From the NCBI GenBank assembly GCA_019096155.1, contig JAHCVI010000005.1, positions 1,498,468 through 1,562,467 of the forward strand: a stretch of 64,000 nucleotides of DNA, written 5' to 3'. Positions within the stretch are counted from its first letter, which is position 1. Every line of letters starts with the position of its first letter. Under the pieces are notes generated by a model. It made no database searches. It was not told where the DNA came from and saw only the letters and a program-made list of their open reading frames with translations. Both the position numbers and the translations under genes were made by a program. This document shows positions 11,219 to 21,924 of the stretch, piece after piece. This DNA is from Staphylotrichum longicolle. Taxonomy: Eukaryota > Ascomycota > Sordariomycetes > Sordariales > Chaetomiaceae.

Positions 11219-12244
11219 TAAAGGATAAGGTCCCTTTCCATTATCTTGGATTGTTCCTGTTCTGGTGTATATATATACCCTCTGTAATGGATATGTTCTC
11301 ACTATATTGGCCAAAAGTCGTATATGGCTTTTATCTTGTCCAGAGGAGCCTGCCCTCGCGACCGATGCTCTGATTGATACACCACTTTCCGTAACCCGAT
11401 ACTCAACTCTAAAGCATATGGGTTGCTCAAAGACGTTTGAACATGCGTAACGAATTGCCCACCAACACCAAGCCACCATAATTTCCTTCTCATCACCGCT
11501 CGTCCATACAGTTGAAGCTTGGATGGGATGCAGAAGCCGAGCCTCAACAAGCTGTGGCTCTTGTCAGTTTCAGGGTTCAGGTGGACATTTGTCCAGGTTC
11601 TTGTGTACCCTAGTCTTTTGTAAACTCCCGAGGAAGAGCTTACCATCTGGAGTGCTTGACTCGAATTTCCGAACGATCGGGGGGGGGGGGTGGAGAAACT
11701 ACGTAAAACAAGAGTCAAGTTCTCTGCGCCACCCGAAAAAAAGGAGCCACCTTGATGAAATTCCTTGTCCCCAGAGGCCGACTCGCCGGTGTGGCATACC
11801 GTAGGAGGGTATCTCGAGTAAGACGCGCCGAGCAGCATCCATTAGGTGCGCGCGCTGTGATGAGGGGTCTCGATCGGGCATCATAAGCCTTTGGCTTGCT
11901 CGATCCAGCACGATCCTGGAATCGGAACCACCAACTACTTGAACCGCATCACCGTCTAGGTGTAACACGGCGCACGGCCCAACACTACAAACGTCTTGTC
12001 CGAATCCCGCCCTGGCTCCCATTCCGTCTTCACCTTGGTCCCGTCGTCCATCCCCGCGCCGGACGTGCGTACCCTGTTTTTGTCCTGGCCCCGGTGCGAA
12101 GTGAACTTGAGCTTGCTGTGTGTTGAAGGATGAAAGCAGGTGGCCAGAGGTTGGTTCGGACCGTCGGTCTTAAGAACAGTGGTTGATTGCGAGCCTTGGG
12201 TCTCGCTGTCATATTTTGGAAAAGATGAGATGGTATGTAGAAGG

Positions 12245-12351
12245 GAGACTCTAAGTAGAGGGGATACCAGGTAGAATTGGGGTACGAAGTAGAAGAGGGG
12301 TACTAAGTAGAAGATGGATCGTAACCAGAACTGGGATAGTAACCAGAGAGG
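12245..12351. repeat. Degenerate 18-bp tandem repeat, six units
   Basis: Six adjacent units of 17-18 bp: 12245-12262, 12263-12280, 12281-12298, 12299-12316, 12317-12334 and 12335-12351. The third and fourth differ at few positions (GGTACGAAGTAGAAGAGG against GGTACTAAGTAGAAGATG), while the outer ones have diverged. Read on the minus strand, each unit gives a hydrophobic hexapeptide (for example SIFYLV, PLFYFV, PQFYLV) within an open frame at 11956-12435. Confidence 0.8.
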
Positions 12352-12503
12352 TGAGTGAGCGTAGGCAAAAAGGGGGAAATCAACAAAAGTGAGAAAGATC
12401 GCAAAAAAGGATATTCCGTGACTTGTACGGAACATCCATGTGGGATGGAGTCATTCGCCCCGGAAGGATGTCAGGATTCCGGGTGGTCCTCGCTGTTCAA
12501 GAT

Positions 12504-12517
12504 GGGGTTAGGGTTAG
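12504..12517. repeat. Interstitial telomere-like repeat
   Basis: GGGGTTAGGGTTAG, two copies of the TTAGGG unit used by filamentous fungal telomeres, inside the gene-poor stretch. It is too short to be a fused telomere end and may be a binding site or a repair scar. Confidence 0.6.
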
Positions 12518-14668
12518 CCTGTGGGGTGGTGGAGGGGAAAAGAGGGGGGGTGCCACGATACGTGTTCGGGTTTGTCCGCCGCTCCACGCCGCGCCGTAGA
12601 AGTCAGTAAAGTTGACGGGACGTGAAACAGACAATAACTAATCAATAAGATCCTGATGAGCCTGGGGCGCGACGCGAGACGCAACAGTGAACAACGTGCA
12701 AACCGCAGTCAACATTGAGGGTAACCAAGCTCGAGCCAAGATCAGGGACCCTTTGTTGCGACAATCAGAGATGCACAAATGGGGACGGTCTTGCTTGAGG
12801 GCCTCGGTCTCGGTTGAGGGCTTCGGTCTCGCTTAAGGGCCAAAGTTGAACGGCCTGTGAGCTCTGAGCAGCTCCTTCTCGTGGGCCGTTTCTCACTTGA
12901 GCTGTACCTCGTTTCCTTAACGGTAGAGCGGCGGGGCCTAAAGGGGGAGAGCGGGCAGTTAACTGGCTTAGAGGAAGGACCCGCTCTCGGATCCTTATTA
13001 GGAGAGAACAGTCCGTTGTTGCATCTCAATTCGCCTGAGCCACCACCTACCGATTGATAACAAGTTGGGAAAGCTGGGAGGTTTTCACTCGAAGAGCAAG
13101 GCCTTCCAGATCTTCCAGTCTTGGGGGTGGACGGGTAACTTGGAGGTGAGAAGCAGATCAGTGTTTCCAGCCCACACATGGAGGGATACGCGGTGTGGCT
13201 CCGCGCGGCCTGCTAGAATAGGTGATTTGACTTGCAGGAGGGTGTTGAAAAGAGCGGCCGCACGAAGCTTTGGTGCTGTTCTGGTGCCAGAAGGGTCGCC
13301 TTCATGCACACAGACTTGCCAAGAGGTGCCAAAGCACCCCAATCAAAGATTCCAGCCGCCTCTGACGCAACTTCGCTCGAGCATTGTTCTCCAGCGATCT
13401 TGGACATCTCTGCTCAGGTTCAGGGAGGCGGACATCGGCCTTGCCACCTCTCTTTGGAGGTACCTACTGTGTGGCTTTGTCATTCCTGCTGATGAGGCCC
13501 AGTTCCGAAGGTTTTCGGATCCATCCCCGTGAACTGTGTCAGCGGAGAGTTGCGCGGCTATGTGGCCATGTGTCTCGATCCCGACCCCAGGCATGCAGGT
13601 GTGCTGCACACCCGCCGATGACCTTCTGCAAGGGGTCTTAGAGAGTCTTGGAGAGTCTTGGAAGCTCCTCTTCCATTGACCGCTGCCCTATCAACAGCAT
13701 TGAACGTCGGCCCTCGTTGCCAACACAGCGGCACCTGAAGCTTGGGCTCTGAGATCGACGTTGCGCTCGATCACTGTGCCTATCCACACTTCATCGAGAT
13801 CAAACATGAATGCCCAGCCCAGGTCACTCGCAACATGTATACTCAATACGTAGGCTGGGTGTACACTTGCGAACACATGTTGTGATCACCGTGACTACCT
13901 AATGCATGCGAATCCTTAGTCTGCCCTCCTGCATGCAAGCCCCAAAGTCCAGGTCAATGCCACCGACCAGTGCCAGAATCGAGAAATTCCTACACTCGAA
14001 CTTTACCCTTGATAGATGACCATGCACACACCTCTGTCCCAGCTCTCCTTTCTTATCATAGATACGTCACAAGTACTAAGCTTATTTGAGGCGGCGTTGG
14101 AGTCGTTAAGCATCTGTGTCTGGCGGTCCGTCACCGACTCGGAATGGTGTGTTAATCCAATATTCTGGCATGAGCTGGCATTAGTGGAGTTGCATGGCCT
14201 TAAACCGGGAATGAAGCTCCGATGATCGCCGAGGATCTTGACAACATAAAATCACTTGCTCCAATGAGACATCGAAGCCAGCCAAGCCAGCTCGAGGCCA
14301 GCTCGAGGCCCCGGATGCACAGGCAAGATCCCGAGTCAGCAAGTCGTCTTAGTTTTGATTAGTGTTCCCTCAAACACGACCCGGTCATGCAGCAACTGCG
14401 CCACGCCGCCAAGGGGTCTAGACAATGTCCAAGGGCGCAGTTGTCATGAATGGGCGGACGGTGAAGATGACGGACGCCGAGAAGAGTTAAAGTCTGGGCA
14501 AAACCGCCAAGTGGTACGGATCGGGACTCGCGGTTCCCGAATCCTCGGTCTCCCCTGAACAGACAAGAGGAAGTGAAAGCACAGGACCAGCGTTGAGCAA
14601 GGACACAGGCACAAGGGAGCTTGATTGTGTTCACAAAGTGAAACCAGTCCCTTGCGCTCTAGAGTAAC

Positions 14669-14982
14669 ATGTCGCGGAATGATGAGCCTTCTCACAAGAC
14701 GGAGAGTGGAGTATACATTGACCAACACGATCCATCGTCTCCTCACCGTGCCTTGGCACCTGAAGCCACCCACTTCTTTACTGGTTCTAAATACTCCCCT
14801 TACGCAACGCCGAGAACTCTCAGCGAGTACTTATGGGCCGGTTCCGTGGAGAGAAAAAGGATTGGTAAGCTGGAGGGAGGAGTGGAGAGAGTGACTCGTT
14901 GTCAACCACTAATTTGACAGGAGCAAAGACGCCCGTAGATCTCTCGCGATTTATGCTCCGGCCCCTTCATACGCAGGAATGA
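14669..14982 (+). CDS. Small spliced conserved-looking protein, function unknown
   Basis: Predicted product of 85 residues from exons 14669-14864 and 14921-14982. The 56-nt intron (GTAAGC...CACTAATTTGACAG) has a good donor, branch region and acceptor. The ATG lies in GTAACATGTCG. The sequence is hydrophilic and looks like real protein rather than noise (VYIDQHDPSSPHRALAPEA, then YSPYATPRTLSEYLWAG). Across the splice it reads ERKRIGAKTPVDLSRFML before the stop. There is no signal peptide, membrane segment or family I can name. It lies about 1.3 kb before the A-T-R reductase gene on the same strand; any link is speculative. Splicing in phase plus ordered composition make it more likely real than the other short frames nearby. 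Confidence 0.5.
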
Positions 14983-16299
14983 TGCCATTGCAAAGACGGC
15001 CAGCGGACTTGGAGTGCTTGGCCACCGGTCAAGAACTTCCGAACAATCGACGGGATCAGTAAAAGAGCGGATTGGTGATCTCAATCTCATAGGTTGAACT
15101 CGACGTCCTGAGCGGCGCCCACCCTCTGCGCCATATGGGAGTTTTTCTGTTTGAGGAGAAAACGGAGGAGAGAGGAGCAACGGGGTGGTGAGGGTGCGGT
15201 AGCGTTGCATAACACTCAGCTCCACACCGTCAAAAGCGAATTGGTTCCTCGCGCCCTAACCAATCTCCCGGCTTCGGTGCATTCTCATCAGCTGCTGTGG
15301 TCTTTCGACAGAGAAAGGCGTGACCAGTTGAGGTCGATCGGGACAACGATGATAGGGGTGCCCACCTCTGCTGGTCCGAGATGTGTTTGAATTGGAATCT
15401 AAGGTAGGTAATAATAATGTGTTAATTGGACCGAGCTACGTAAACTTGGATGGGGAGGCCATTCTGCGGTCAGCAGTTAGTTAATCGTGGTCAAGACTTG
15501 CCTCATCACATGTGATTCCATGCCCCTTTTGGCTCGCTCACCAAGCGGTATTCCTGCCCGACTCCCCTGCTTTTTCCCTCAGAAATTCGACCTTGTTTGC
15601 TCCTTTCATGTTAAATAGCACTGTCTCCGGCTCAAGAAGGATCTCACCTTCCTCGAATCACGTCAAGAAATCCCTCTGTTACTGGGGTTGAAGCTCTGGT
15701 TGAGGTTGCTGCATCGACTGCGTTGTGTGTACACCATGGCCAACCGGGCTTACAGTCTTTGTGGCCCCAGGGCCCTCCATCCTTCGCGCCCTTTTCGCGG
15801 CCCCAAAGCTTCTTGGATGGAGGGATGCGTTGTTCAGAGTGGCAACTGTCGCTTGGTGAGTGATGCCAGTCCTGCTGACGCACCCTTACTGTTCAAGGAT
15901 GGTTCCGATGGTGTGTGAGAGTGCAATGGTAATTAGCGTCTGCAGAGCGCCGTCGTCTTGGAGTCGTATTTGACCATCGGCTTCCCACACCCGACACGCA
16001 AGCCGCCGGCCACTTGCACATCTTACTGGTGAATGAAGGCTGTATAATGGTTGTGTCATGGAGGTGTTGAAGGTCTATCCGTGGCGAGGACCACCGGCAC
16101 TGACAAGAGAATTTGCTGGCCGCCTGCGGTGGTTGTTGCTATTGTCCTCAATGTTTCGTGGATCAACACAAAACACAAGGTGTATAAATTTAGCCCTCAT
16201 TGTTCTCTATAACTTTCTTCAAACTGCCCAGCATCAAGTTCCATTTCAGCTATCACATTGCCCACATTTTACTCGCTACTACACATCTTTGTTGAAACC
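14983..16299. other. Intergenic region upstream of the A-T-R reductase
   Basis: No gene is recognised. It contains the reductase promoter with a TATA box at 16183-16188 and a T/C-rich leader ending in GTTGAAACC before the start codon. Confidence 0.5.
16183..16188 (+). promoter_or_regulatory. TATA box of the A-T-R reductase gene
   Basis: TATAAA within GGTGTATAAATTTAG, 117 bp before the start codon at 16300. Confidence 0.55.
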
Positions 16300-19200
16300 A
16301 TGTCTCCTGCCACTCGCAGCTCACTTGACAGTTCAGACGTTGGAGGGCTCGTCGCCGCACAAGCCGCCCTCCGGCCAACCAAGACTGCCGTGGTTGACGA
16401 TTCAACCTCCATCAACTATCAAGACCTGGATCGCCAAGCACGGCTTCTCGCCGAGCAGCTCCGCCAACTCCCATTCCGGAGCGAAGAGATCGTGGTCCTT
16501 CTCGCTCCGCCTGGGTTGAACAACATCATCTGCCAGGTTGCCATCATCTACGCGGGAGGCACTTGTGTCCCACTGGACAACTTTGCCACCGACAGCGACA
16601 TTCAAGCAAAAGTCGACTTCCTCAACGCCCAGATCCTTCTCACCGACCTCAGCAGTGCCGGTCGAAAGGTCACGGCGAGCCATCATGTGAAGTACGGATT
16701 CGAGCATCCCCTTGAGAGTCCGAAACAATCACCCAGCTCGGATTTACCCGTTCCCGTGGCTCCAGACTATCGATCCCACATCATTTTCACCTCTGGCACG
16801 ACTGGCATCCCGAAGTGTTCACAGGTTGCCGCCGTGGCCATGCAGCTTATTCAACAAATTGCCCACAGCCCTGAGGATCGGTTCGCCCACTGCAACAACG
16901 TCGGCTTTGACGGCTCACTCTTTGACATCTGGGTGCCGCTGACCAACGGAGCAACCGTCATTGTCATTCGGCGTGAGATCGTTCTCGACCCTCCGCGCTT
17001 CGCCAAGCTCCTTGCGGATACGGATGTCACCGTGATTCTGTTGACAGCCAGCTTGCTCAACACCGTGGTCGCATCTTGCCCGGATGTGTTCCGCAAATGC
17101 CGCGTCGTAGTTACCGCCGGTGAGACTCCCAACGCCTCCGCCATGAGGAGCATCATGCAGCATGGCCCTCCCCAGCGACTGGTCAATGGATATGGCCCAA
17201 CAGAGATCGGGATCGTGGCCACGATACATGATATCACCCCAGAAGACGCGGCCAAGGGAGAGTTTCCCCTCGGAGATGCTCTCGATGGTGTCAGAGCGAT
17301 ACTGGTTGATGAGTCCCTGAGCATCATCGACGGCCAGGGAACCGGCGAGATGCTCATAAGCAGCCCCGCCCTCTCCCGGGGCTACTACCTCAATCCTTCA
17401 AGAACGTCAGAAACCTTCATCAACCTTCCGGACGCTGGCGAGGACGGCGAGACGGCCCGGTTTTATCGGACGGCTGATATTGTCGAACGGGATGAGAATG
17501 GCCGGCTGTTCTGGAGGGGCCGAAGGAACAACGAGATCAAGCACCACGGGTACCGGATCAACCTCGACGTGATCGAGGCGGAGCTGTGCAAATCTGAGCA
17601 CGTCGCCCGTGCCGCTGCCTTTCGGTTGGACGATGATAAGAGCAACAGTTCGTGGATCATCGCTTGTGTCGTTCCAAGCCAGCCAAGCCCCGGTTTTCGG
17701 GAGAGGTGTCAGAAAGAAGCCAAATCGCGGTTCCCGGCGTACATGGTGCCCCAGATCATCTGTGTCGACCGCCTACCCGTGAGCGCAAACGGCAAGACGG
17801 ATAGAAAAGCACTGGCCGAGCAGGTTCTCGCCAACAGGCGGCGGGCCGAGGAGGCCACGTCGAAGAGCAGCGGCCTTTCCGAGACTGAGATCAAGCTTCG
17901 AAGGATCTGGCAGGCCTGCCTTGGCGCCTTCAGTCTGGACGACATTGGACCTCGCAGCGATTTCGTTCTCCTCGGCGCCAACTCGCTGGATGTTACGGAG
18001 GCTTTGAAGCGGGTGCGGCAGGTGTTTGGCCTCTCCCTTCCTGTCCGGACACTGTACGAAAACTCGACACTGCGCGGGTTCGCAAGGGAGATTGACCGCG
18101 AGCTCGGGCAGGGCCCCGCGATGGAGGGCCGTGGTGATCTGAAAAGCCGCCTGCTCTCTGATTCCCGCTTGGCCGACAACCTCGAAATGCCTCAGCGTTC
18201 CGTCTCAGATTGGACTTCAGACGGCGAATGCAAGGTTCTCGTCACCGGCGTCACCGGCTTCGTGGGCGCCTTTCTCCTCAAGGACCTCACCGCGGAGCCC
18301 GCGGTAAAAGCCATCCGGTGCCTCGTGCGTGCCAGCACCCGCGAGCGCGGCAGGCAGCGCATCCTTGACGTCCTCGCCAAGTACGGTGTCTTGGCGAGCA
18401 TGACCGCCGACCAACTCGCAAAGATTGCGCCTGTCTGCGGCAACCTGACGCAGCCGCAGCTCGGGATCGACGACGCCGGCTATGCAGACCTGGCCGAATG
18501 GACGAGCACCATCTTTCACCTCGCGGCGCATGTCGATTACGTCCAGCCGTACTCGAGCCACCGCTCTGCCAACGTCATCGGCACGCTGCACATCCTCCAG
18601 CTTGCGACGACGGCCCGCCTGAAGCCGGTGCATTACGCGTCGTCTCCCGTCGCCTTTGGCCCCACGGGCCTGTCCCGGCACAAATTTGTCTCCGAGGACG
18701 ACGACATGCGGCGGTTCATCGACCTGATGCTCTACGAAACGGGGTACGGGCAGAGCAAGTGGGTGGTCGATGTCATGATGCGCAGCGCGATGGCGAAGGG
18801 GCTGCCCGCGACCGTGCACAGGCTTGGCTTTGTGCTGTACGACGACGCGACGGGAATCGGCAACGCGGACGACTTCGTGGCCAGATTCGTCACCGATGTC
18901 ATGACCCTAGGGGCCTACCCTGATCTCCCTGCCAACCGCAAGGAGATCACGACGGTTGATTACGCCGTGTCGACCATGATCCTCATCAGCATCTGGCGCG
19001 AGAACCTAGGACACGCGTTCCACGTGCTCGCGGACCACGACGATGCCGAAGACATGGCTCTTCCCCGCTTTCGCGAGGCACTGGAGAAGGTGTCGGGAAG
19101 ACGCCTTGAAGAGATCCCTCTCGCTGAGTGGGTGGCGCGGCTGGTCGTCGCAAACGAAAAGCAACCGATGCGGATGATGCCCCTGATCCCGATGCTAGAA

Positions 19201-19395
19201 GAGAAGGTCATGATGGACAGGACCAGGTGGGAGTTGTATGAGGGAATGGCGAGGCTCCGTACCGACAACGTCAGAAACGCGCGCATCCGGGCGGGACTTC
19301 CAGCCCATCTCAAGGACAGCGGCATTACCGAGGACGGCCTCGCACGCTACCTGCAGTTCCTGGGGCTGCCCGTCGCAAAGAAAGAGAGCAAGTGA
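16300..19395 (+). CDS. NRPS-like carboxylic acid reductase (adenylation-thiolation-reductase)
   Basis: Single exon, 1031 residues. The start is ATG 16300 (GAAACCATGTCT); the 14-codon extension from a TTG upstream is ignored. Adenylation domain: A3 FTSGTTGIPK (about 162-172), FDGSLFDIW near 204, A5 NGYGPTE near 296, A7 YRTAD, A8 GRRNNEIKHHGYRI near 407 and A10 NGKTDRKAL near 497. Thiolation domain: LLGANSLDV, with the phosphopantetheinyl Ser near 562. Reductase domain: VTGVTGFVGAFLL near 647 binds NAD(P)H and YGQSK near 815 is the short-chain-dehydrogenase Tyr/Lys pair. Such enzymes activate an acid with ATP, load it as a thioester and release it reductively as an aldehyde or alcohol. The Asp of FDGS, which holds alpha-amino groups in true NRPS A domains, hints at an amino-acid substrate (inference). 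It is too short for Lys2-type aminoadipate reductase. No tailoring genes flank it closely. Confidence 0.9.
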   Translation: MSPATRSSLDSSDVGGLVAAQAALRPTKTAVVDDSTSINYQDLDRQARLLAEQLRQLPFRSEEIVVLLAPPGLNNIICQVAIIYAGGTCVPLDNFATDSDIQAKVDFLNAQILLTDLSSAGRKVTASHHVKYGFEHPLESPKQSPSSDLPVPVAPDYRSHIIFTSGTTGIPKCSQVAAVAMQLIQQIAHSPEDRFAHCNNVGFDGSLFDIWVPLTNGATVIVIRREIVLDPPRFAKLLADTDVTVILLTASLLNTVVASCPDVFRKCRVVVTAGETPNASAMRSIMQHGPPQRLVNGYGPTEIGIVATIHDITPEDAAKGEFPLGDALDGVRAILVDESLSIIDGQGTGEMLISSPALSRGYYLNPSRTSETFINLPDAGEDGETARFYRTADIVERDENGRLFWRGRRNNEIKHHGYRINLDVIEAELCKSEHVARAAAFRLDDDKSNSSWIIACVVPSQPSPGFRERCQKEAKSRFPAYMVPQIICVDRLPVSANGKTDRKALAEQVLANRRRAEEATSKSSGLSETEIKLRRIWQACLGAFSLDDIGPRSDFVLLGANSLDVTEALKRVRQVFGLSLPVRTLYENSTLRGFAREIDRELGQGPAMEGRGDLKSRLLSDSRLADNLEMPQRSVSDWTSDGECKVLVTGVTGFVGAFLLKDLTAEPAVKAIRCLVRASTRERGRQRILDVLAKYGVLASMTADQLAKIAPVCGNLTQPQLGIDDAGYADLAEWTSTIFHLAAHVDYVQPYSSHRSANVIGTLHILQLATTARLKPVHYASSPVAFGPTGLSRHKFVSEDDDMRRFIDLMLYETGYGQSKWVVDVMMRSAMAKGLPATVHRLGFVLYDDATGIGNADDFVARFVTDVMTLGAYPDLPANRKEITTVDYAVSTMILISIWRENLGHAFHVLADHDDAEDMALPRFREALEKVSGRRLEEIPLAEWVARLVVANEKQPMRMMPLIPMLEEKVMMDRTRWELYEGMARLRTDNVRNARIRAGLPAHLKDSGITEDGLARYLQFLGLPVAKKESK

Positions 19396-20825
19396 ATGAT
19401 GTGTGGGGAGGACTTCATGATTTCTCTCGCCTTGCGGGCTTATTGGATCCCAGGAGGAAAACTTCGGATGCACAAAGATTTTCTTTGGATGTTTTTGACT
19501 CCCCTGAGATCATTCTCGCTTTCTTTTACCTGCAAGAGGGCGCTGTCGGTATTCCGTTCCTTTATTGACAAACGCAGAGCTTTTTCAGTATTCTCAGTCA
19601 AGGGCATACTGGCTGCACTGTCTGCCATTCTTTTGCCACAGTCCTTTTTCTTTCTCGTTGCTTACAGCTTAGCCCCCCCCCCCGCCATTGAGCTGGCCTG
19701 GTACCTGAGCAATCAAGCTGCATACCTTCTCCATGGAGGCCTCCCTTCCTCAATAAGGAAGAATACACACTCATATTGCTTCCACACGTTGATCATTGCA
19801 TGTTCGTTTTGCTCTTGTTTTGTCTAGCCAGTCGGAGCCACACACTTGGTTGGTGAGACATCACATGTTCACTGCTTGAGCAATTGATCCATGGATGCCA
19901 CAAAACGCACCCCAAAGCTCAAGAGACACAGATGTCACTCCGGTTTCCAGCAATGGCATGAGCGTAACGTGCTCGGACGACGCATCAAGCATCAGCTGCA
20001 TTACGGATACTTCCGTGAACTTCATGGCCTCTCGACCCTCTGTGTCGCATCAAGGCACTTCAGGGAGCCCCGAGCCCTCGGAGCCAGCGGAGAACAAGAA
20101 GCTCCTCACCTTGCCGCGGGGATACTTGGGTGGAGGAGTTTGAACTGCAAGTCATCGTGCGCAGCCCTTGGACAGTGCTGGCCTAAAAACACGCCAACTT
20201 CTGAAACTCCTGTTTTCTCGAGCCAACCACTCCAATTAGGCTTGATGATAGAGCCGGCACTGCCACTGGCTCAGAAAACAAAAAGTTCAGTCGACCTCAC
20301 ATGTTTTAGTCACATCGTAGCGCCGGTGTTGAGAGTTGAGACGGGTGGCTGACCTCCTGGTTTCAAGTGCACGGTGCCTCTCGCATCCGAGTGCTCCAGG
20401 CTCAACACCACAAGGAGTATCCCCGTCTCAGGTCAAGCTCTGGCTCCACCGCTAGCGCCAATTGTCTACAATATCCCAGATTGCTTGTACTAACTCATGG
20501 ATGAAACCATAGGGAGCTGCAGCCCCGGCTTCCGTCTCTCGCCACTTGCATCTGATCTCGACACGGATCTTTCCAGACCACTCGCGGTACATCTCACAAA
20601 GTTAAAAGGGACAGTCGTCTTGGCCTTTTCTGCAGTTCCAAGAATCTTGGCATGCAACCTTCCTTCTTCAATCCTTTCTGTTTTTCTTATACCCTGTTCA
20701 ACGTTCACTGCCGGCATTGACTGCTGCACCTTCACTGCACCCTTCAACTTCAACTCCAACTTCAACTTGTAATCAATCCATTCATTGCAAGTGGTTCCGG
20801 CAACCACCCAGCACCACCACACAAA
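19396..20825. other. Intergenic region after the A-T-R reductase
   Basis: Mostly featureless, apart from the weak small ORF at 19895-20143. It has a C-run at about 19677-19687. Just before the next gene a CTTCAACT-type tandem repeat (about 20745-20770) lies in a probable leader. Confidence 0.45.
19895..20143 (+). CDS. Possible small Ser-rich protein, weakly supported
   Basis: An 82-codon ATG frame of ordered, Ser/Thr-rich, acidic composition (DASSISCITDTSVNFMASRP; ending NKKLLTLPRGYLGGGV). No domain, signal peptide or intron is seen, and another frame starting four bases upstream is also open for a long way. It is listed only because codon choice looks less random than in neighbouring noise. 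Confidence 0.22.
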   Translation: MPQNAPQSSRDTDVTPVSSNGMSVTCSDDASSISCITDTSVNFMASRPSVSHQGTSGSPEPSEPAENKKLLTLPRGYLGGGV

Positions 20826-21418
20826 ATGCATTTCACTACCTCTTTCCTGGCTTACATCGCCCCTCTCCTTCTTCTGGGGCCCTCCGCATCGGCTTTCCAA
20901 CACCATGACCGCCGCCACGTCGCAGGTGCGCAACCCCCTTCCCGCTCGGTCTCTGTAGACGGAATCTAACTGTAAGATAACAGCAGCAACATTCACAACC
21001 TCAATCCTCCCCGCCCGCGATCTGACCGCCACCCCCCTGCCTCCTGCCGCCGCCAATACCGACACACCCGTAGTCGTCCAGGGCACCGAGGACGCCGAAG
21101 ACGAGCAAACTGAAGAAGACACCTTCCACAGCCGGGTGAAGCGCCAGGGCAAGGGAAGGGCAAGGGCAAGGGCAAGGGAAAGGGCAAGGGTAAAGGAAAG
21201 GGCAAGGGCAAAGGGAAGGTAAGGGTAAGGCTGCGGCTGCCGCGGCCGCCGTCGCTGCAAGTGGAACTAGTGCAGCTGCCGGAGCAGTGGATACGGGTGC
21301 TGCTAGCAGTGCGGCTGCTGCGGCGGGGACCTCTGATGCGGCTGCTGCGGCTGCTACGGGGGTTGCTGCTGGGGCGGCTGGGACTGCGACGGCAACCGGC
21401 ACTGGCAACACAGCTTAA
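20826..21418 (+). CDS. Small secreted Lys/Gly-repeat protein with a Kex2-type site
   Basis: Exon 1 is 20826-20925, the intron 20926-20983 (GTGCGC...TCTAAC...ACAG) and exon 2 starts at 20984. The signal peptide MHFTTSFLAYIAPLLLLGPSASA is followed by a roughly 65-residue acidic propeptide-like stretch (VVVQGTEDAEDEQTEEDTF). SRVKRQ then offers a dibasic Kex2 cleavage site, before a low-complexity (Gly-Lys)n tract and an Ala-rich tail (ASGTSAAAGAVDTG...TATATGTGNTA) ending at TAA 21416-21418. The three parts lie in different frames. One base is missing near 21153-21155 and another near 21218-21219, both in G runs of the repeat, so the repeat length or base calls may vary. The architecture resembles a processed secreted repeat peptide; no known family is recognised. 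Confidence 0.5.
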
Positions 21419-21924
21419 ATGGTCATTGGGGGGATAAGCAGCTGGGCTGCTGGCTACGGAACCCATCAAGGGGCAATGAGTTTGCGTTGATCCTCAAGGA
21501 GTGATACAACCACGTATCACCCTGCTATCTTCCTATAGGAAATCAATGTCAAAACAAGATCTTCCCTCCGAATCTGGTCTAGTGAACCCGGTTCAACCAC
21601 GTTGTGAGAAAAGCCCAACTGTTGGATCGAATCTCCATGGGACTTGATGGCAGCGCGGAACCCCAGCACTCAGCACCTCCATGATGACTCGGAGCGCGCA
21701 AGGACGGCACCTGCACGCCACCATCTCCCACACCCCAACAACCCGACTTTCCAACCCGAGGTTCCAGGTCGTTCGCCCCGTAATGCTCGCACCGGCAACT
21801 GCCGGTTCCGTTGACAGCAACGCCGGAGCCAGCTGCCGCGAGGTGAGAGGGAGCGAGGCGAGCTTGCGCCGGGTGGTTGGGTTGCTGCCCACCCTGCCGT
21901 CCTGCCGATCCTTTGTCCCAACCC
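21419..21924. other. Intergenic region between two convergent genes
   Basis: No gene seen. It carries the 3' flanks of the Lys/Gly-repeat gene and of the subtilisin gene, which converge here. Confidence 0.5.

Larger units (their letters stand above)
7521..14668. other. Long gene-poor region
   Basis: About 7.1 kb without a convincing protein gene. Open frames exist, but they overlap on opposite strands, start from non-ATG codons or give low-complexity sequence. The region holds a 9-bp minisatellite (11100-11218), an 18-bp degenerate tandem repeat (12245-12351), a telomere-like TTAGGG pair (12504-12517), a G-run near 11680 and small 10-11 bp tandem duplications (13641-13660, 14287-14308). The pair of facing antisense and sense frames around 12742-13179 is unassigned. 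Confidence 0.5.

Noticed and set aside
11046..11228. Arg/Glu repeat ORF that looks like a charged coiled coil
   Set aside because: It is fully explained by the 9-bp GGAGGGAGA minisatellite.
12742..13179. Minus-strand 145-codon ORF with Ser/Arg-rich sequence
   Set aside because: Low-complexity repeats of GGTCTCG-type sequence and no domain; it could be noise from local repeats.
21145..21240. Reading the GTAAGG motifs in the Lys/Gly tract as a tiny intron
   Set aside because: The intervals are far shorter than any intron in the window and lack a branch site; missing bases in G runs explain the frames better.
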